From Phycisphaerales bacterium (GTDB taxonomy: Bacteria; Planctomycetota; Phycisphaerae; Phycisphaerales; UBA1924): a stretch of 64,000 nucleotides of DNA. The stretch is taken from positions 790,268 through 854,267 of the forward strand of contig JAVJVK010000004.1 in NCBI GenBank assembly GCA_040221175.1, in the 5' to 3' direction. Numbering within the stretch: position 1 is the stretch's first letter; every line of letters starts with the position of its first letter. The notes under the pieces are model-generated. The model searched no databases. It was not told the DNA's origin and was given only the letters and a program-made list of their open reading frames with translations. Both the position numbers and the translations under genes were made by a program. Shown one piece after another: positions 1 through 9,813 of the stretch.

Positions 1-2421
1 CAGAAGTGGCGCATGCGCGTGCCGCTCATCGACCCGCAGGGAAACTTCGGCTCCATCGAGGGCGATCCGCCCGCGGCCATGCGATACACCGAGGCCCGCA
101 TGCACCACGCGGCCGTCGACATGCTCCAGGACATGGACCTGAGCACCGTCGACATGCAGCCCAACTACGACGAGCGTCTGCTCGAGCCCAAGGTGCTGCC
201 GGGACGCTTCCCGAACCTTCTGGTCAATGGATCGCTGGGCATCGCCGTGGGCATGGCCACGAGCATGCCGCCGCACAACCCCAGCGAGATTCTCGACGCC
301 ATCACGCGCGTCGTTGACAATCCCGACATCGAACTGCTCGAACTCATGCAGGACGAGGTCGACGCCGAGGGCAATGTGACGCGCCTGGGCGTCAAGGGCC
401 CCGATTTCCCCACCGGCGGCGTCATCGTCGGGCGGCGCGGTATCGGCGAGGCCTACGCCAACGGCCGCGGCAAGGTCTACCTCCGCGGCGTGTGCCACGT
501 CGAGGAACTGAACAAGGACCGCCAGCAACTCGTCATCGACGAGATTCCCTACAACCTCAGCCAGCGAAACCTGGTCGAGAAGATCGTCGAGGCCGTCCAG
601 GACGAGCGCATCAAGGACATCAGCGACATCCGCAACGAATCCGGCCGCCAGGCAATGACGCGCGTAGTCATCGAACTCAAGCGAGGCGCCGACCCGGCCG
701 TCGTCGAGAACCAGCTCTACCAGTTCACGCCCCTCCAGCAGACCTTCAGCATCATCAACATCGCGCTGGTCGGCCGCCGCCCGGTGACGCTCGGCCTCAA
801 GGAACTCATCGAGCACTACATCGACCACCGCGTCGAGGTCATCCGCCGCCGCACCGAGCACCTGCTCCGCGAGGCCCGCCGCAAGGCCCACCTGCTCGAG
901 GGCCAGATCTACGCCGTCATCGATATCGACGAGATCGTCAAGCTCATCCGGAGCAGCTCGACCCGCGAGGAAGCGATTCAGAAGCTCATGGATCGGCGCT
1001 ACCGCATCCCGCCCGAGCACCCCGCCGCCAGGCAGATCCCCCAGCGCCTGCTCGACCACGTGGCGAAGTTCGAGGACCTCGGCGGCGTCGCCCTGACACG
1101 CCACCAAGCAGAGCAGATCGGCTCGATGCGTCTCATCCAGCTCGTGGGCCTTGAGATCGAGCGCCTCGTCGACGAGTACACCAAGCTGGTGGGCGAGATC
1201 GAGGACTACGAGGAGATCCTCGCCAGCCGCCCCCGCGTATTGCAGATCATCCGTGACGACTGTGAGGCCATGAAGGCCCGCTACGGCGATGCCCGCCGCA
1301 CCGCCATCGAAGATGCCGTGGGCGAGATCGACATGGAGTCGCTCATCCGCGAGCACGACGTGGTGGTCACCATCAGCCGCGGCGGCTACGCCAAGCGCGT
1401 GCCCGCCGAGACGTATCGCGCCCAGGCGCGCGGCGGCAAGGGCATCCGTGCCGGCACGAGCAAGGACGAGGACTTCGTCCAACACCTTTTCGTCGCCAGC
1501 ACGCACGACCACCTGCTGTGCTTCACCAACACCGGCCGCGTCTTCAAGATGAAGGTCTACGAGTTACCCGAGATGGCGCGCACCGCCAAGGGCCGCGCCA
1601 TCGTCAATCTGCTCGACCTGAAAGAAGGTGAGAAGGTCTGGGCCTTCCTGACGATCAAGGACTTCGAGGCGAACAGCCAGTTCCTCACCTTCGCCACGCG
1701 CGGCGGCATCGTCAAGCGCACGCCGCTCCGGGCCTACCGCAACGTCAACCGCTCGGGACTCATCGCCGTGGGCCTGAAGGAAGGCGACGAGCTCTACGAC
1801 GTTGCACTCACCAACGGCAACGACGACATCCTGCTGGTCACCAGCAATGGCATGGCCATCCGCTTCGCCGAAGACGATGTCCGCGTCATGGGCCGCTCGG
1901 CCGCCGGCGTCAAGGGCATCGATCTGGCCGACAGTGCGCGCGTCATCGGCTTGGTCGCCATCCCCATGGTCGAGGACGAAGACGGCGACCTGATGACCGA
2001 TCCGGCCGCCATCGAACGCAACCTCTGCCTGCTCACCGTGACCGAGACCGGCTATGGCAAGCGCACGCCCGTCGACGAGTACCGCGTCCAGCCAGAGACC
2101 GGCAAACCCCGCAGCCAGAGCCGCGGCGGCAAGGGACGCCGCGACATCGCAACCGGCGATCGCAATGGCGAGGCCGTCACCGCCGTCGGCCTCTTCGACG
2201 GGCAGGAGATCATGGTCATCTCGCGCAGCGGCCAACTCGTCCGCATGGCCGGCGAAAGCATCCGCGAAACCAACCGCGGCACCAAGGGCGTTCGCGTGGT
2301 CAAGCTCAACGAGGGCGACGATGTCATCGCCGTCGCGCCCGTCGCAGAAAGCGACACGGCTCCGGGAGACGCCGCGACGACCGACGAGCCCCCCGAAGAC
2401 GCAGGCGGTACCGAGTCATGA
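1..2421 (+). CDS. gyrA: DNA gyrase subunit A, 5'-truncated by window edge
   Basis: Breakage-reunion subunit of type II topoisomerase, which with GyrB introduces negative supercoils. The frame is open from base 1, so the true start lies upstream. The active-site segment AMRYTEARM is present with the catalytic tyrosine at bases 85-87. If this matches E. coli Tyr122, roughly 90 residues are missing. The winged-helix/tower core is followed by a long coiled coil (about bases 830-1350) and a C-terminal beta-pinwheel. A GyrA-box-like QARGGKG sits near base 1421, which favours gyrase over topoisomerase IV. A second SRGGKG occurs near base 2121. The tail is acidic and poorly conserved. The stop overlaps the start of the STAS gene (ATGA), implying translational coupling. 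Confidence 0.96.
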   Translation, partial: QKWRMRVPLIDPQGNFGSIEGDPPAAMRYTEARMHHAAVDMLQDMDLSTVDMQPNYDERLLEPKVLPGRFPNLLVNGSLGIAVGMATSMPPHNPSEILDAITRVVDNPDIELLELMQDEVDAEGNVTRLGVKGPDFPTGGVIVGRRGIGEAYANGRGKVYLRGVCHVEELNKDRQQLVIDEIPYNLSQRNLVEKIVEAVQDERIKDISDIRNESGRQAMTRVVIELKRGADPAVVENQLYQFTPLQQTFSIINIALVGRRPVTLGLKELIEHYIDHRVEVIRRRTEHLLREARRKAHLLEGQIYAVIDIDEIVKLIRSSSTREEAIQKLMDRRYRIPPEHPAARQIPQRLLDHVAKFEDLGGVALTRHQAEQIGSMRLIQLVGLEIERLVDEYTKLVGEIEDYEEILASRPRVLQIIRDDCEAMKARYGDARRTAIEDAVGEIDMESLIREHDVVVTISRGGYAKRVPAETYRAQARGGKGIRAGTSKDEDFVQHLFVASTHDHLLCFTNTGRVFKMKVYELPEMARTAKGRAIVNLLDLKEGEKVWAFLTIKDFEANSQFLTFATRGGIVKRTPLRAYRNVNRSGLIAVGLKEGDELYDVALTNGNDDILLVTSNGMAIRFAEDDVRVMGRSAAGVKGIDLADSARVIGLVAIPMVEDEDGDLMTDPAAIERNLCLLTVTETGYGKRTPVDEYRVQPETGKPRSQSRGGKGRRDIATGDRNGEAVTAVGLFDGQEIMVISRSGQLVRMAGESIRETNRGTKGVRVVKLNEGDDVIAVAPVAESDTAPGDAATTDEPPEDAGGTES

Positions 2422-2768
2422 CAACCGACTGGTCGGACGACATCGTGCTGGCCAACCTGGCCGACGAGCCCGCGCTCAGCGACGAGATGGGCACCATCCT
2501 CGATCGCATCAAGGGCCTCGAAGGCGCCGACACGATGCCCAACGTCGTGCTCGACTTCTCGAACGTCACCTACATCAACAGCTCCAACATCGCCCAGTTG
2601 CTCCAGCTCCGCCAGGCGCTCGAGCCCGCCGGCCGCCAGCTCCGACTCGTGGCCGTCCAGGGCGACGTCCTCGAAGTCATGCGCACGACCGGCCTGGACC
2701 GCGTGCTGAGCTTCTCGCCCGACATGCTCACCGCCCTGGCAAGCGTCCAGATCGACCACGAGGACTGA
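2418..2768 (+). CDS. STAS-domain protein, anti-sigma-factor-antagonist type
   Basis: A single STAS domain of 116 residues, the fold of SpoIIAA/RsbV antagonists that bind anti-sigma kinases. The central strand-helix segment VVLDFSNVTYINSSNIAQLL matches the family pattern, in which a serine at this position (here in INSSN) is usually the phosphorylation site. The start ATG overlaps the gyrA stop by 4 bases and the antiporter gene begins 21 bases downstream, so it may be cotranscribed with both. No partner kinase or phosphatase is visible in the window. Family assignment is firm; its partner and pathway are unknown. Confidence 0.82.
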   Translation: MTTDWSDDIVLANLADEPALSDEMGTILDRIKGLEGADTMPNVVLDFSNVTYINSSNIAQLLQLRQALEPAGRQLRLVAVQGDVLEVMRTTGLDRVLSFSPDMLTALASVQIDHED

Positions 2769-2789
2769 CCGGCCGACCTCGGGGGGACC

Positions 2790-4460
2790 ATGCAGATCGT
2801 CACCGAAGGCTTCGCGAGCGTTGCGGCGCTGCTGGCTTTGGTCGGCGTGCTGGGGGCCGTGGCCCTGCTCTTGCGCCAACCGCTGGTCGTCGCGTTCCTG
2901 GTTGCGGGCATCCTCGGCGGGCCTGCGGCGCTCGGGCTCGTGGGACACGGCGACGAACTCGAAGTATTCGCCGAGTTGGGCATCGCCATCCTGCTCTTCC
3001 TCGTCGGGCTCAAGCTCGACGTGGGCATCATCCGGCAGATGGGCGTGGTCACGCTCTTGGCCGGTCTCGTGCAGGTTGCCTTCACCGCCGGCGTCGGGCT
3101 CCTGCTCGCACAGCTCCAGGGCTGGTCGTGGGCAGCCAGCGCCTATATCGCGCTGGCGCTCTCGTTTTCCAGCACCATCATCATCGTCAAGCTGCTCAGC
3201 GATCGGCGGGAGATCGATTCGCTCCACGGCCGCCTGGCCGTGGGCATCCTGATCATCCAGGACATCGTCGTCATCCTGGCGCTCATCCTGCTGCCGGCGC
3301 TCGACCGCGGCGAAGGAGACCAGGCCGGCCTGTCGCAGATCGCCGGACAAATCGGGCTGATGCTGGTGAAAGCCATCCTCGCCGGCGCCGTGCTCGCGGC
3401 GACAACGCGATGGGTAATCCCCCGACTGGCGCACCACCTTGCAAGGTCGACCGAACTCCTGTTGTTGGCGTCCATTGCCTGGGCAGTCGGGCTTGCGGCC
3501 GCGGCCGATCTGCTTGGCTTCAGCAAGGAAGTTGGCGCATTCGTCGCGGGCGTCAGCCTGGCTAGCACGCCCTTCCGCGAAGCCATCGGCAACCGCCTGG
3601 TGCCCGTGCGAGACTTCCTGCTGGTCTTCTTCTTCATCGAGCTTGGCGCGGGCCTTCAACTCGATCGCCTGGTGGGCGTGCTGCTGCCGGCGCTGGCGCT
3701 CTCGCTGTTCGTGCTGATCGGCAAGCCCATCGTCATCATGGCCATCCTCGGTGTGCTGGGCTATCACAAACGCACGAGCTTCTACGCCGGCCAGACGCTC
3801 GGCCAGATCTCCGAGTTCTCGCTCATCCTGGGGGCCCTGGGCGTATCGCTGGGCCACGTGCCCGAAGAGGCCCTCGCGCTACTGACGCTGGTCGCGCTCA
3901 TCACGATCGCCTGTTCCACCTACGGCATCGTGAACCTCGCCTGGCTCTACGACAGGCTCGCGCCCGTGCTTGGCGTCTTCGAGCGAGATCACCCCACGCG
4001 CGAGTTCAGTGACACGTCCACAACGCCGCTCCACGTCGATGTCATCCTGATCGGCCTGGGTCGCTACGGCGGTCGCATCGGGCGCCAGCTTTCGGCCCGC
4101 GGGTTGTCGGTCTATGCCGTCGACTTCGACCCCGGCGCAATCAGACGCTGGAACGAAGAAGGACGCCACGGTCGCTACGGCGACGCAACCGATCCAGAGT
4201 TGTGCTCGAGCCTGCCCCTCAGGCAAGCCCGACTGGTCGTCTGCTCTGCGCCCGAGCTACGCACGAACCGGGCACTGCTCGACGCCTTGGGCAAGGCTGG
4301 CTACCGGGGCGGCTTCGCGGGCACTGCCCACAACCATCGCGAGGCACGCCGGCTCCGACAACTCGGCGCAGACCTGGTGCTCGAGCCGTTCACCAATGCC
4401 GCCGACGAGGCCGCGGATCGACTGGCGCCCATGGCCACGGGGAACGCCAGCGCCCCATAG
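2790..4460 (+). CDS. CPA2 family cation:proton antiporter with TrkA-N domain (Kef-like)
   Basis: Inner-membrane monovalent cation/proton antiporter of the KefB/KefC type, 556 residues. About 390 N-terminal residues are hydrophobic and form 12-13 membrane segments. Then comes a cytoplasmic Rossmann TrkA-N domain beginning VILIGLGRYGGRIGRQL (about residues 415-430), with the GxGxxG nucleotide-binding pattern and an acidic VDFDP end of strand 2. The usual TrkA-C domain is absent; the protein ends soon after TrkA-N. A run of G's (cggggggacc) precedes the ATG as ribosome site. Function is probably K+ or Na+ efflux coupled to protons; the ion cannot be told from sequence. Confidence 0.88.
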   Translation: MQIVTEGFASVAALLALVGVLGAVALLLRQPLVVAFLVAGILGGPAALGLVGHGDELEVFAELGIAILLFLVGLKLDVGIIRQMGVVTLLAGLVQVAFTAGVGLLLAQLQGWSWAASAYIALALSFSSTIIIVKLLSDRREIDSLHGRLAVGILIIQDIVVILALILLPALDRGEGDQAGLSQIAGQIGLMLVKAILAGAVLAATTRWVIPRLAHHLARSTELLLLASIAWAVGLAAAADLLGFSKEVGAFVAGVSLASTPFREAIGNRLVPVRDFLLVFFFIELGAGLQLDRLVGVLLPALALSLFVLIGKPIVIMAILGVLGYHKRTSFYAGQTLGQISEFSLILGALGVSLGHVPEEALALLTLVALITIACSTYGIVNLAWLYDRLAPVLGVFERDHPTREFSDTSTTPLHVDVILIGLGRYGGRIGRQLSARGLSVYAVDFDPGAIRRWNEEGRHGRYGDATDPELCSSLPLRQARLVVCSAPELRTNRALLDALGKAGYRGGFAGTAHNHREARRLRQLGADLVLEPFTNAADEAADRLAPMATGNASAP

Positions 4461-4487
4461 CATTCTCTCGAAAGTGAGGGAAACCTG

Positions 4488-5429
4488 ATGGGCAAGCTGT
4501 TGAAGATCGCCGCCGCCGTGCTCCTCCCGCTCGTCGGCCTGGTCGTGTTTGCACTGGTGCTCGGCTGGATCTACGTCGACTCCCTGGCCGAACGCGGCGT
4601 CGAGCGCGGCGCCACCTACGCACTGGACGTGCCCACCGAACTCGGCTCGGCCGACGTCGGCGTGCTGTCGGGCCGCGTGGAACTCTCCAGCCTCTCGGTC
4701 GACAATCCCGATGGCTTCGAAGCCCAGCACTTCCTGACGCTCGGCAATGCCGACGTCAACGTCACCCTCGGCACGCTCATGGATGACGTCGTCGAAGTAC
4801 CAAGCCTCACGCTCGCGGGCATCGACCTGCACCTCGAACGCACGACCGACGGCGCCAACTACAAGGTCATCATGGACAACCTCGCCCGCTTCGAGAGCGG
4901 CGAGCAGAAGGACCCCGACCCGGACGCCAAGAAGTTTGTCGTCCGCACGCTGGCCATCCGCAACGTGACCATCCACGCTGACATCGTGCCAATCGGCGGC
5001 GCCATCGGTGATCTGACGACCACCAAGCTCACCGTCGACGAGGTCGTCCTGCGCGACGTCGGCTCGGGCGGCGAACCCATGACGATCGCCGAAATCACCA
5101 CCGTGGTCGTCAAGGCCATCCTCGCCTCGGCCATCGAAGTCGGCGGCGGCGTCATTCCCGAAGACGTACTCGGTGAGATCGGCGGTCAACTCGCTTCGCT
5201 GCTCGATCTCGAAGACATGGGCGTGGGCAACATCGAAGGACTGGGCGAAGCGGCCGCCGACCTGCTCGGCGCGCCCGTGGAAGGGGCCATCGAGGAAGCT
5301 GGCGAAGCGATCGAAGACGCCGGCGAAGCAATCCAGAAAGAAGCCGATCGAGCCAAGGAACGCCTGGGCGGACTCCTACCCGGCCAGAAGAAGAAAGAAG
5401 ACGAGCCGAAGCCCGACGACCCCGGCTGA
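4488..5429 (+). CDS. AsmA-like membrane-anchored protein
   Basis: 313 residues. An N-terminal membrane anchor (about residues 5-28) is followed by a beta-rich region resembling the start of AsmA/DUF748 proteins (pattern LSSLSVDNPDGF then a series of IDLHLER-like strands). The end is helical and alanine/glutamate-rich (about residues 255-313), with repeated GEAIEDAGEAI units and a charged KKKEDEPKPDDPG tail. AsmA-type proteins act at the cell envelope in lipid transport; that role is family knowledge and not shown here. A GAGGG ribosome site lies about 7 bases before the ATG. It converges with the TPR gene, leaving 9 bases between stops. Confidence 0.6.
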   Translation: MGKLLKIAAAVLLPLVGLVVFALVLGWIYVDSLAERGVERGATYALDVPTELGSADVGVLSGRVELSSLSVDNPDGFEAQHFLTLGNADVNVTLGTLMDDVVEVPSLTLAGIDLHLERTTDGANYKVIMDNLARFESGEQKDPDPDAKKFVVRTLAIRNVTIHADIVPIGGAIGDLTTTKLTVDEVVLRDVGSGGEPMTIAEITTVVVKAILASAIEVGGGVIPEDVLGEIGGQLASLLDLEDMGVGNIEGLGEAAADLLGAPVEGAIEEAGEAIEDAGEAIQKEADRAKERLGGLLPGQKKKEDEPKPDDPG

Positions 5430-5438
5430 TTCTTTCAC

Positions 5439-6542
5439 CTATCTCGGCTGAGACTTGAACTCGCGCTGATCGGCCAGCCGCTCGGCGAGCTTGGCCGCAC
5501 TGGCATGCCCGGCTTCCTTGGCCCGCCGTGCGTACGCCAGCGCCGTCGGACGATCATCGGCGCGGTCGAACCAGACGGCGGCCTCGAAGGCAAGCTCTGG
5601 GTCCTTGGGTCTGGCGTCCGAAGCCGCTCGGTACATATGTGCGGCTTCCACCGGTTGCTTCATCATGCCGTAGCACTCGCCCGCCAACCGGAGCACGGGC
5701 TTGGTCCGCATCGCATCGGGCGATAGCGAGTTGATCACCACGACCGCCTTGGATGCGTCACCCATCCGCTTGAGGGCCCGCGCCTGGATGATCTTCCACG
5801 CATCGGTTTCGGGATCATGGTGCCGAGCCCGACCTGCGTGCTGCAACGCCATCTCGGCCTTGTTCTCGCGCAGTGCGATCTCGGCCAGCATGCCCCAGAT
5901 CCGCGGGTCATCGGGCGAGGCATGGCGCGCCCGCGCCAGCGCGGCGGTCGCGGGTGCGTAGTTGCCCGCTTCGAGTTCGGCCTGCCCGAGGAACAACGCA
6001 TACTGCGCGTTGGAAGGCTCCGCCTCGTGCGCCAGGCGAAGGTGGGCGATCGCCTCGGTCCCCCGACCAAGCCGGGACGCCAGCGTGCCTGCGGCAAAGT
6101 GCAACTGCGGGTCGGTTCGCCCCAGGGTGATGGCCTGCGAGAACTGGTCGTACGCGGCCTGGTGATCTTCCATCGCCAGATACGCCTGAGCAAGTGCGAC
6201 GCGCAACTCGCGATCCCGATCCGCTCGGGCCACCATCGGCTCCAACACGGCAAGGGCCATGGCGGGCTCACCATCGGCGATGTAGGTCTGGGCCTGCTCC
6301 ATCGCCGAAGCGACGTCGACGCTCCGCGGCGGAGCCCCGGCCTGGGCGGCCGCCGCCGAACTGGGCGGCGGCTTGGAACCCTGCCAGAACACGGCCAGCG
6401 CCACCACCAGGCCGATCGAGAGGACCCCGACGGCAAGCGTGCCCAGACCCAGCCCCTTCCGGGAGGGCTCCTCGGCCTCGTAGCCGGGGAATCGAGATGG
6501 CAGGCGGTCCAGGGCGAGCCTGGCCTCTTCGTGTGGTGTCAT
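5439..6542 (-). CDS. Membrane-anchored TPR protein
   Basis: 367 residues. The cytoplasmic N-terminus starts MTPHEEARLALDRLPSRFPG, then one membrane segment (about residues 33-50), a linker rich in alanine and proline, and an array of tetratricopeptide-like helix pairs (about residues 85-360; for example AYLAMEDHQAAYDQFSQAIT). TPR arrays mediate protein-protein contacts. No catalytic motif is seen. The gene is divergent from valS. A weak GATAGT hexamer ends 8 bases before the start codon and there is no Shine-Dalgarno sequence, so the message may be leaderless. Confidence 0.72.
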   Translation of the reverse strand: MTPHEEARLALDRLPSRFPGYEAEEPSRKGLGLGTLAVGVLSIGLVVALAVFWQGSKPPPSSAAAAQAGAPPRSVDVASAMEQAQTYIADGEPAMALAVLEPMVARADRDRELRVALAQAYLAMEDHQAAYDQFSQAITLGRTDPQLHFAAGTLASRLGRGTEAIAHLRLAHEAEPSNAQYALFLGQAELEAGNYAPATAALARARHASPDDPRIWGMLAEIALRENKAEMALQHAGRARHHDPETDAWKIIQARALKRMGDASKAVVVINSLSPDAMRTKPVLRLAGECYGMMKQPVEAAHMYRAASDARPKDPELAFEAAVWFDRADDRPTALAYARRAKEAGHASAAKLAERLADQREFKSQPR

Positions 6543-6630
6543 TACGACTAACTATCGGCTTGCTACACTCGCTTTTCATCCCCATCAGCCCGGATAACTG
6601 TCGGCAGACCATGCCTTGGCCCCTTCGACC

Positions 6631-9600
6631 ATGCCCGAACTACCCAAGCAATACGACCCGAAAACCGCCGAGGCCAACGCTTGGCGGCGATGGGACGACG
6701 CCCACGCCTTCTCGGCCGACCCAAGGGCCGTCCTTCGCGGCGAACGCCCCGCCTACGCCGTCGTCATTCCCCCGCCAAACGTCACCGCCAGGCTGCACCT
6801 GGGCCACGCCCTGAACACCACCGTCCAGGACGCCCTCGTCCGTGCATACCGCATGAAGGGCTTCGAAACCCTATGGATGCCCGGCACCGACCATGCGGGC
6901 ATTGCCACCCAAACGGTCGTCGAACGCCGCCTCATGGAGAGCGAGGGAAAGCGGCGCACCGACTTCGCCCGCGAGGACTTCGTCGCCCGCGTCCAAGCCT
7001 TCAAGGACGACTTCGAGGCCCAGATCACCGAGCAGTTCAAGGCCATGGGCGCCTCGTGCGACTGGGACCGCCAGCGCTTCACCATGGACGAGGTCTGCGC
7101 CCGCGCCGTCCGAGAGGCGTTCTTCATCCTCTTCCGAGACGGCTTGATCTACCGCGGCAAGCGCTTGGTCAACTGGGACCCGGTGACCGGCACCGCCCTG
7201 GCCGACGACGAGGTCGACATGATGGAGGTCGACGGCTCGTTCACCTACCTGCGCTATCCGCTGGTGCATGCGTCTAAGAACGAACACGACCCGCGCGACA
7301 CCGAGCCAGTAACCTGGAGCGAACTGGCCGCGCGCGGCTACCCGACCGAGCACGTCGAGGGCGAGGACGAAGAGCCCGCCCACATCACCGTGGCCACCAC
7401 CCGCCCGGAAACCTACCTGGGCGACACGGGCGTGGCCATCAACCCCAAGGACGCCCGGGCCAAGGCCCTGCGCGGCCTGCGGGCCCAGTTGCCCATCGTG
7501 GGCCGCGTGGTGCCGATCGTCGAAGACGACTACGTCGTGCTACCCGACCCCGAGAGCGACGACGCCAAGGCAAAGATGGCCACAGGCTTTCTCAAGGTTA
7601 CACCGGCCCACGACCCCAACGACTACGAGATCGGCCGCCGCCACCACCTGCCCATCATCAACGTCATGGCGCCCGATGCCAGCATCAGCGCCGACTTCGG
7701 CTGGACCGAGGCCGACCCAGACGGCGCTCGCGATGCGCACATCTTCATGGGCAAGCCCCGCGAAGAAGCGCGCAAGCTCGTCCAGCGGGAATTCGAGGCT
7801 CGCGGCCTGCTCGCCGGCGTCAAGCCCCATCGCCACAGCGTGGGCCACAGCTACCGCAGCCACGCGGCCATCGAGCCCTACTTCACCGACCAGTGGTACG
7901 TCCGCGTCACCGACGACCGCCTGCGCGGCAGCGCCCAGCGCGCCCTGCACCGTACCCAGCGCGAGAGCGAGGGCTTCAAGCCCCGCACAGGCGTCAAGAC
8001 CGACTCGACCATCAAGTTCCATCCCGCTCGCTACGCCAAGACCTACGAGCAGTGGCACGACAACCTGCGAGACTGGTGCATAAGCCGCCAGCTCTGGTGG
8101 GGACACCAGATCCCCGTGTGGAGCAAGGCCTTCGGCACCTTCACCAACTTCATTGGCGAAGAAGACTCCAAGCAGGACAAGCTCGTCAACCTCATGATGA
8201 GCCTGCGCGACCATGATCCCTCGACGCCCATCGTCTACCGCCTGATCAGCGCCAGCGACATGGGCGTGCCCCTGCGAGACCCCGCCGAGATCCAGGAATG
8301 CGAGGATCTGGTGTGCATGGTCTGCGTGCGCAGGCCCGGCGCCTTCGAGACAGAAAAGTATGGCACGATCGAGTTCGAGAGCCTGCTCGAAGAGGCTGGC
8401 TTCGAGCGCGATCCCGACGTGCTCGACACCTGGTTCAGCAGCGCGCTCTGGCCAATCTCCACCATGGGCTGGCCCGAACCGGCCATCGCCGGCGAGGAGT
8501 TCGACGGCCTGCTCGAGGCATTCAACCCCACCAGCGTCCTGTGCACCGCCCGCGAGATCATCACACTCTGGGTGAGCCGCATGGTGATGTTCAACCGCTA
8601 CTTCCTCACCGACCAGGGCCAGGAGCCCGGCGCCGGCCGCGTGCCCTTCAACGACGTCTTCATCCACGCGATGATCCAGGACGGCCTGGGACGCAAGATG
8701 AGCAAGAGCCTGGGCAACGGCGTTGACCCGATGGACATTATCAAGAGCCACGGCGCCGACGCCATGCGCTTCACCCTCGCCCATATGACCACGCACACCC
8801 AGGACGTGCGCATGCCCGTCGAAGTTGATCCGCAGACCGGGCGCAACACCAGCCCCAAGTTCGACATCGGCCGAAACGTCTGCAACAAGCTGTGGAACGC
8901 AGCCCGCCTGACGCTGGGCATCCTCGATCAATCCGATCCGCTCCCCGATATGGTCGATCCCGACGAACTGGGCGTGGTCGATGCATGGATGCTGGCGCGA
9001 CTCGGCCAGGCCGTCGACGAGATCGACGCGGCGCTCGAGAACTACAACTTCCACGCCTATGCCGAGGTGTTCTACAACCTGTTCTGGCGCGACTTCTGCG
9101 ACTGGTACCTCGAAGCCATCAAGCCCACCGTCCGCGAAGACGCGAACCAGCGCGGCGTCCTGCGCCTCACCCTCGAAGCCATCCTCCGCCTGGCCCATCC
9201 CATCATGCCCTTCATCACCGAGGCCATCGGCGAGCAGTTGGGTCACCATCCGCTTCCCCAACTCGAAGGCTTCGACCTGGGCACGCCCGGCAAGGCAGGC
9301 ATCATGGCAACGGCGGCTTGGCCCGCCATCGACGATGCGCGCCGCAACGCCGACGCCAGCGCGTTGTTCGAGCGTGCCCGGGGCCTGGTCACCGCTGCTC
9401 GCGAAGTGCGCGCCAAGCACAACGTCAAGCCCAGGCGCATGGTCACCCTGCACGCACCCAGCGAACTCACCAGTGCCATCCAGCCCGTTGCCAGCGTCGT
9501 CAGCACACTGGCCGAACTCGACTCCATCACCACCGAGCCGGCCAACGGCGAGGCCGCGACTTTCGCCTACGACGGGTGGGAACTGCGCCTGTCGAACCTG

Positions 9601-9813
9601 GCAGACGAGGTCGATGCCGGCGCCGAACGCGAACGGCTGGAGCGCGAAATCGGCGAACTCGAAGGCTCACGCCGGACCCTCGAGGGCCGCCTCGGCAATC
9701 CCGGGTACACCGAGAAGGCCCCTGCCAAGCTCGTCGAACAATCTCGCGAACAGCTGGAACGCGTCAAGCAGGAACTTGCGACCGCGCGGCAGGCCCTGGA
9801 GCGCTTGAGCTGA
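6631..9813 (+). CDS. valS: Valyl-tRNA synthetase
   Basis: Class I aminoacyl-tRNA synthetase that charges tRNA-Val. The HIGH-type motif reads HLGH (in ARLHLGHALN) and KMSKS is intact (GRKMSKSLGNGVDP). The editing domain lies between, and the C-terminus carries the arginine/glutamate-rich coiled coil typical of ValRS (LEREIGELEGSRRTLEGRL). I place the start at the ATG at 6631; an in-frame TTG at 6616 would add five residues. The segment between IPVW (8110-8121) and DPDVLDTWFSSALWP is 96 residues long. It is much longer than in common ValRS and keeps only a CEDLVCMVC remnant of the usual zinc-binding knuckle. A TACACT hexamer at 6564-6569 could be the -10 of its promoter, giving a leader of about 55 bases. 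Confidence 0.97.
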   Translation: MPELPKQYDPKTAEANAWRRWDDAHAFSADPRAVLRGERPAYAVVIPPPNVTARLHLGHALNTTVQDALVRAYRMKGFETLWMPGTDHAGIATQTVVERRLMESEGKRRTDFAREDFVARVQAFKDDFEAQITEQFKAMGASCDWDRQRFTMDEVCARAVREAFFILFRDGLIYRGKRLVNWDPVTGTALADDEVDMMEVDGSFTYLRYPLVHASKNEHDPRDTEPVTWSELAARGYPTEHVEGEDEEPAHITVATTRPETYLGDTGVAINPKDARAKALRGLRAQLPIVGRVVPIVEDDYVVLPDPESDDAKAKMATGFLKVTPAHDPNDYEIGRRHHLPIINVMAPDASISADFGWTEADPDGARDAHIFMGKPREEARKLVQREFEARGLLAGVKPHRHSVGHSYRSHAAIEPYFTDQWYVRVTDDRLRGSAQRALHRTQRESEGFKPRTGVKTDSTIKFHPARYAKTYEQWHDNLRDWCISRQLWWGHQIPVWSKAFGTFTNFIGEEDSKQDKLVNLMMSLRDHDPSTPIVYRLISASDMGVPLRDPAEIQECEDLVCMVCVRRPGAFETEKYGTIEFESLLEEAGFERDPDVLDTWFSSALWPISTMGWPEPAIAGEEFDGLLEAFNPTSVLCTAREIITLWVSRMVMFNRYFLTDQGQEPGAGRVPFNDVFIHAMIQDGLGRKMSKSLGNGVDPMDIIKSHGADAMRFTLAHMTTHTQDVRMPVEVDPQTGRNTSPKFDIGRNVCNKLWNAARLTLGILDQSDPLPDMVDPDELGVVDAWMLARLGQAVDEIDAALENYNFHAYAEVFYNLFWRDFCDWYLEAIKPTVREDANQRGVLRLTLEAILRLAHPIMPFITEAIGEQLGHHPLPQLEGFDLGTPGKAGIMATAAWPAIDDARRNADASALFERARGLVTAAREVRAKHNVKPRRMVTLHAPSELTSAIQPVASVVSTLAELDSITTEPANGEAATFAYDGWELRLSNLADEVDAGAERERLEREIGELEGSRRTLEGRLGNPGYTEKAPAKLVEQSREQLERVKQELATARQALERLS

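Noticed and set aside
2052-3857. 600-codon frame antisense to gyrA end, STAS and antiporter
   Set aside because: Spans three genes on the other strand, rich in Asp/Glu/His/Gln without any fold; a shadow frame.
7540-9453. Long open frame of over 600 codons antisense to valS
   Set aside because: High-GC third-position bias makes long antisense frames common; composition is repetitive (Val/Ala/Gly/Asp/His-rich), no motif is seen, and valS on the other strand is certain.
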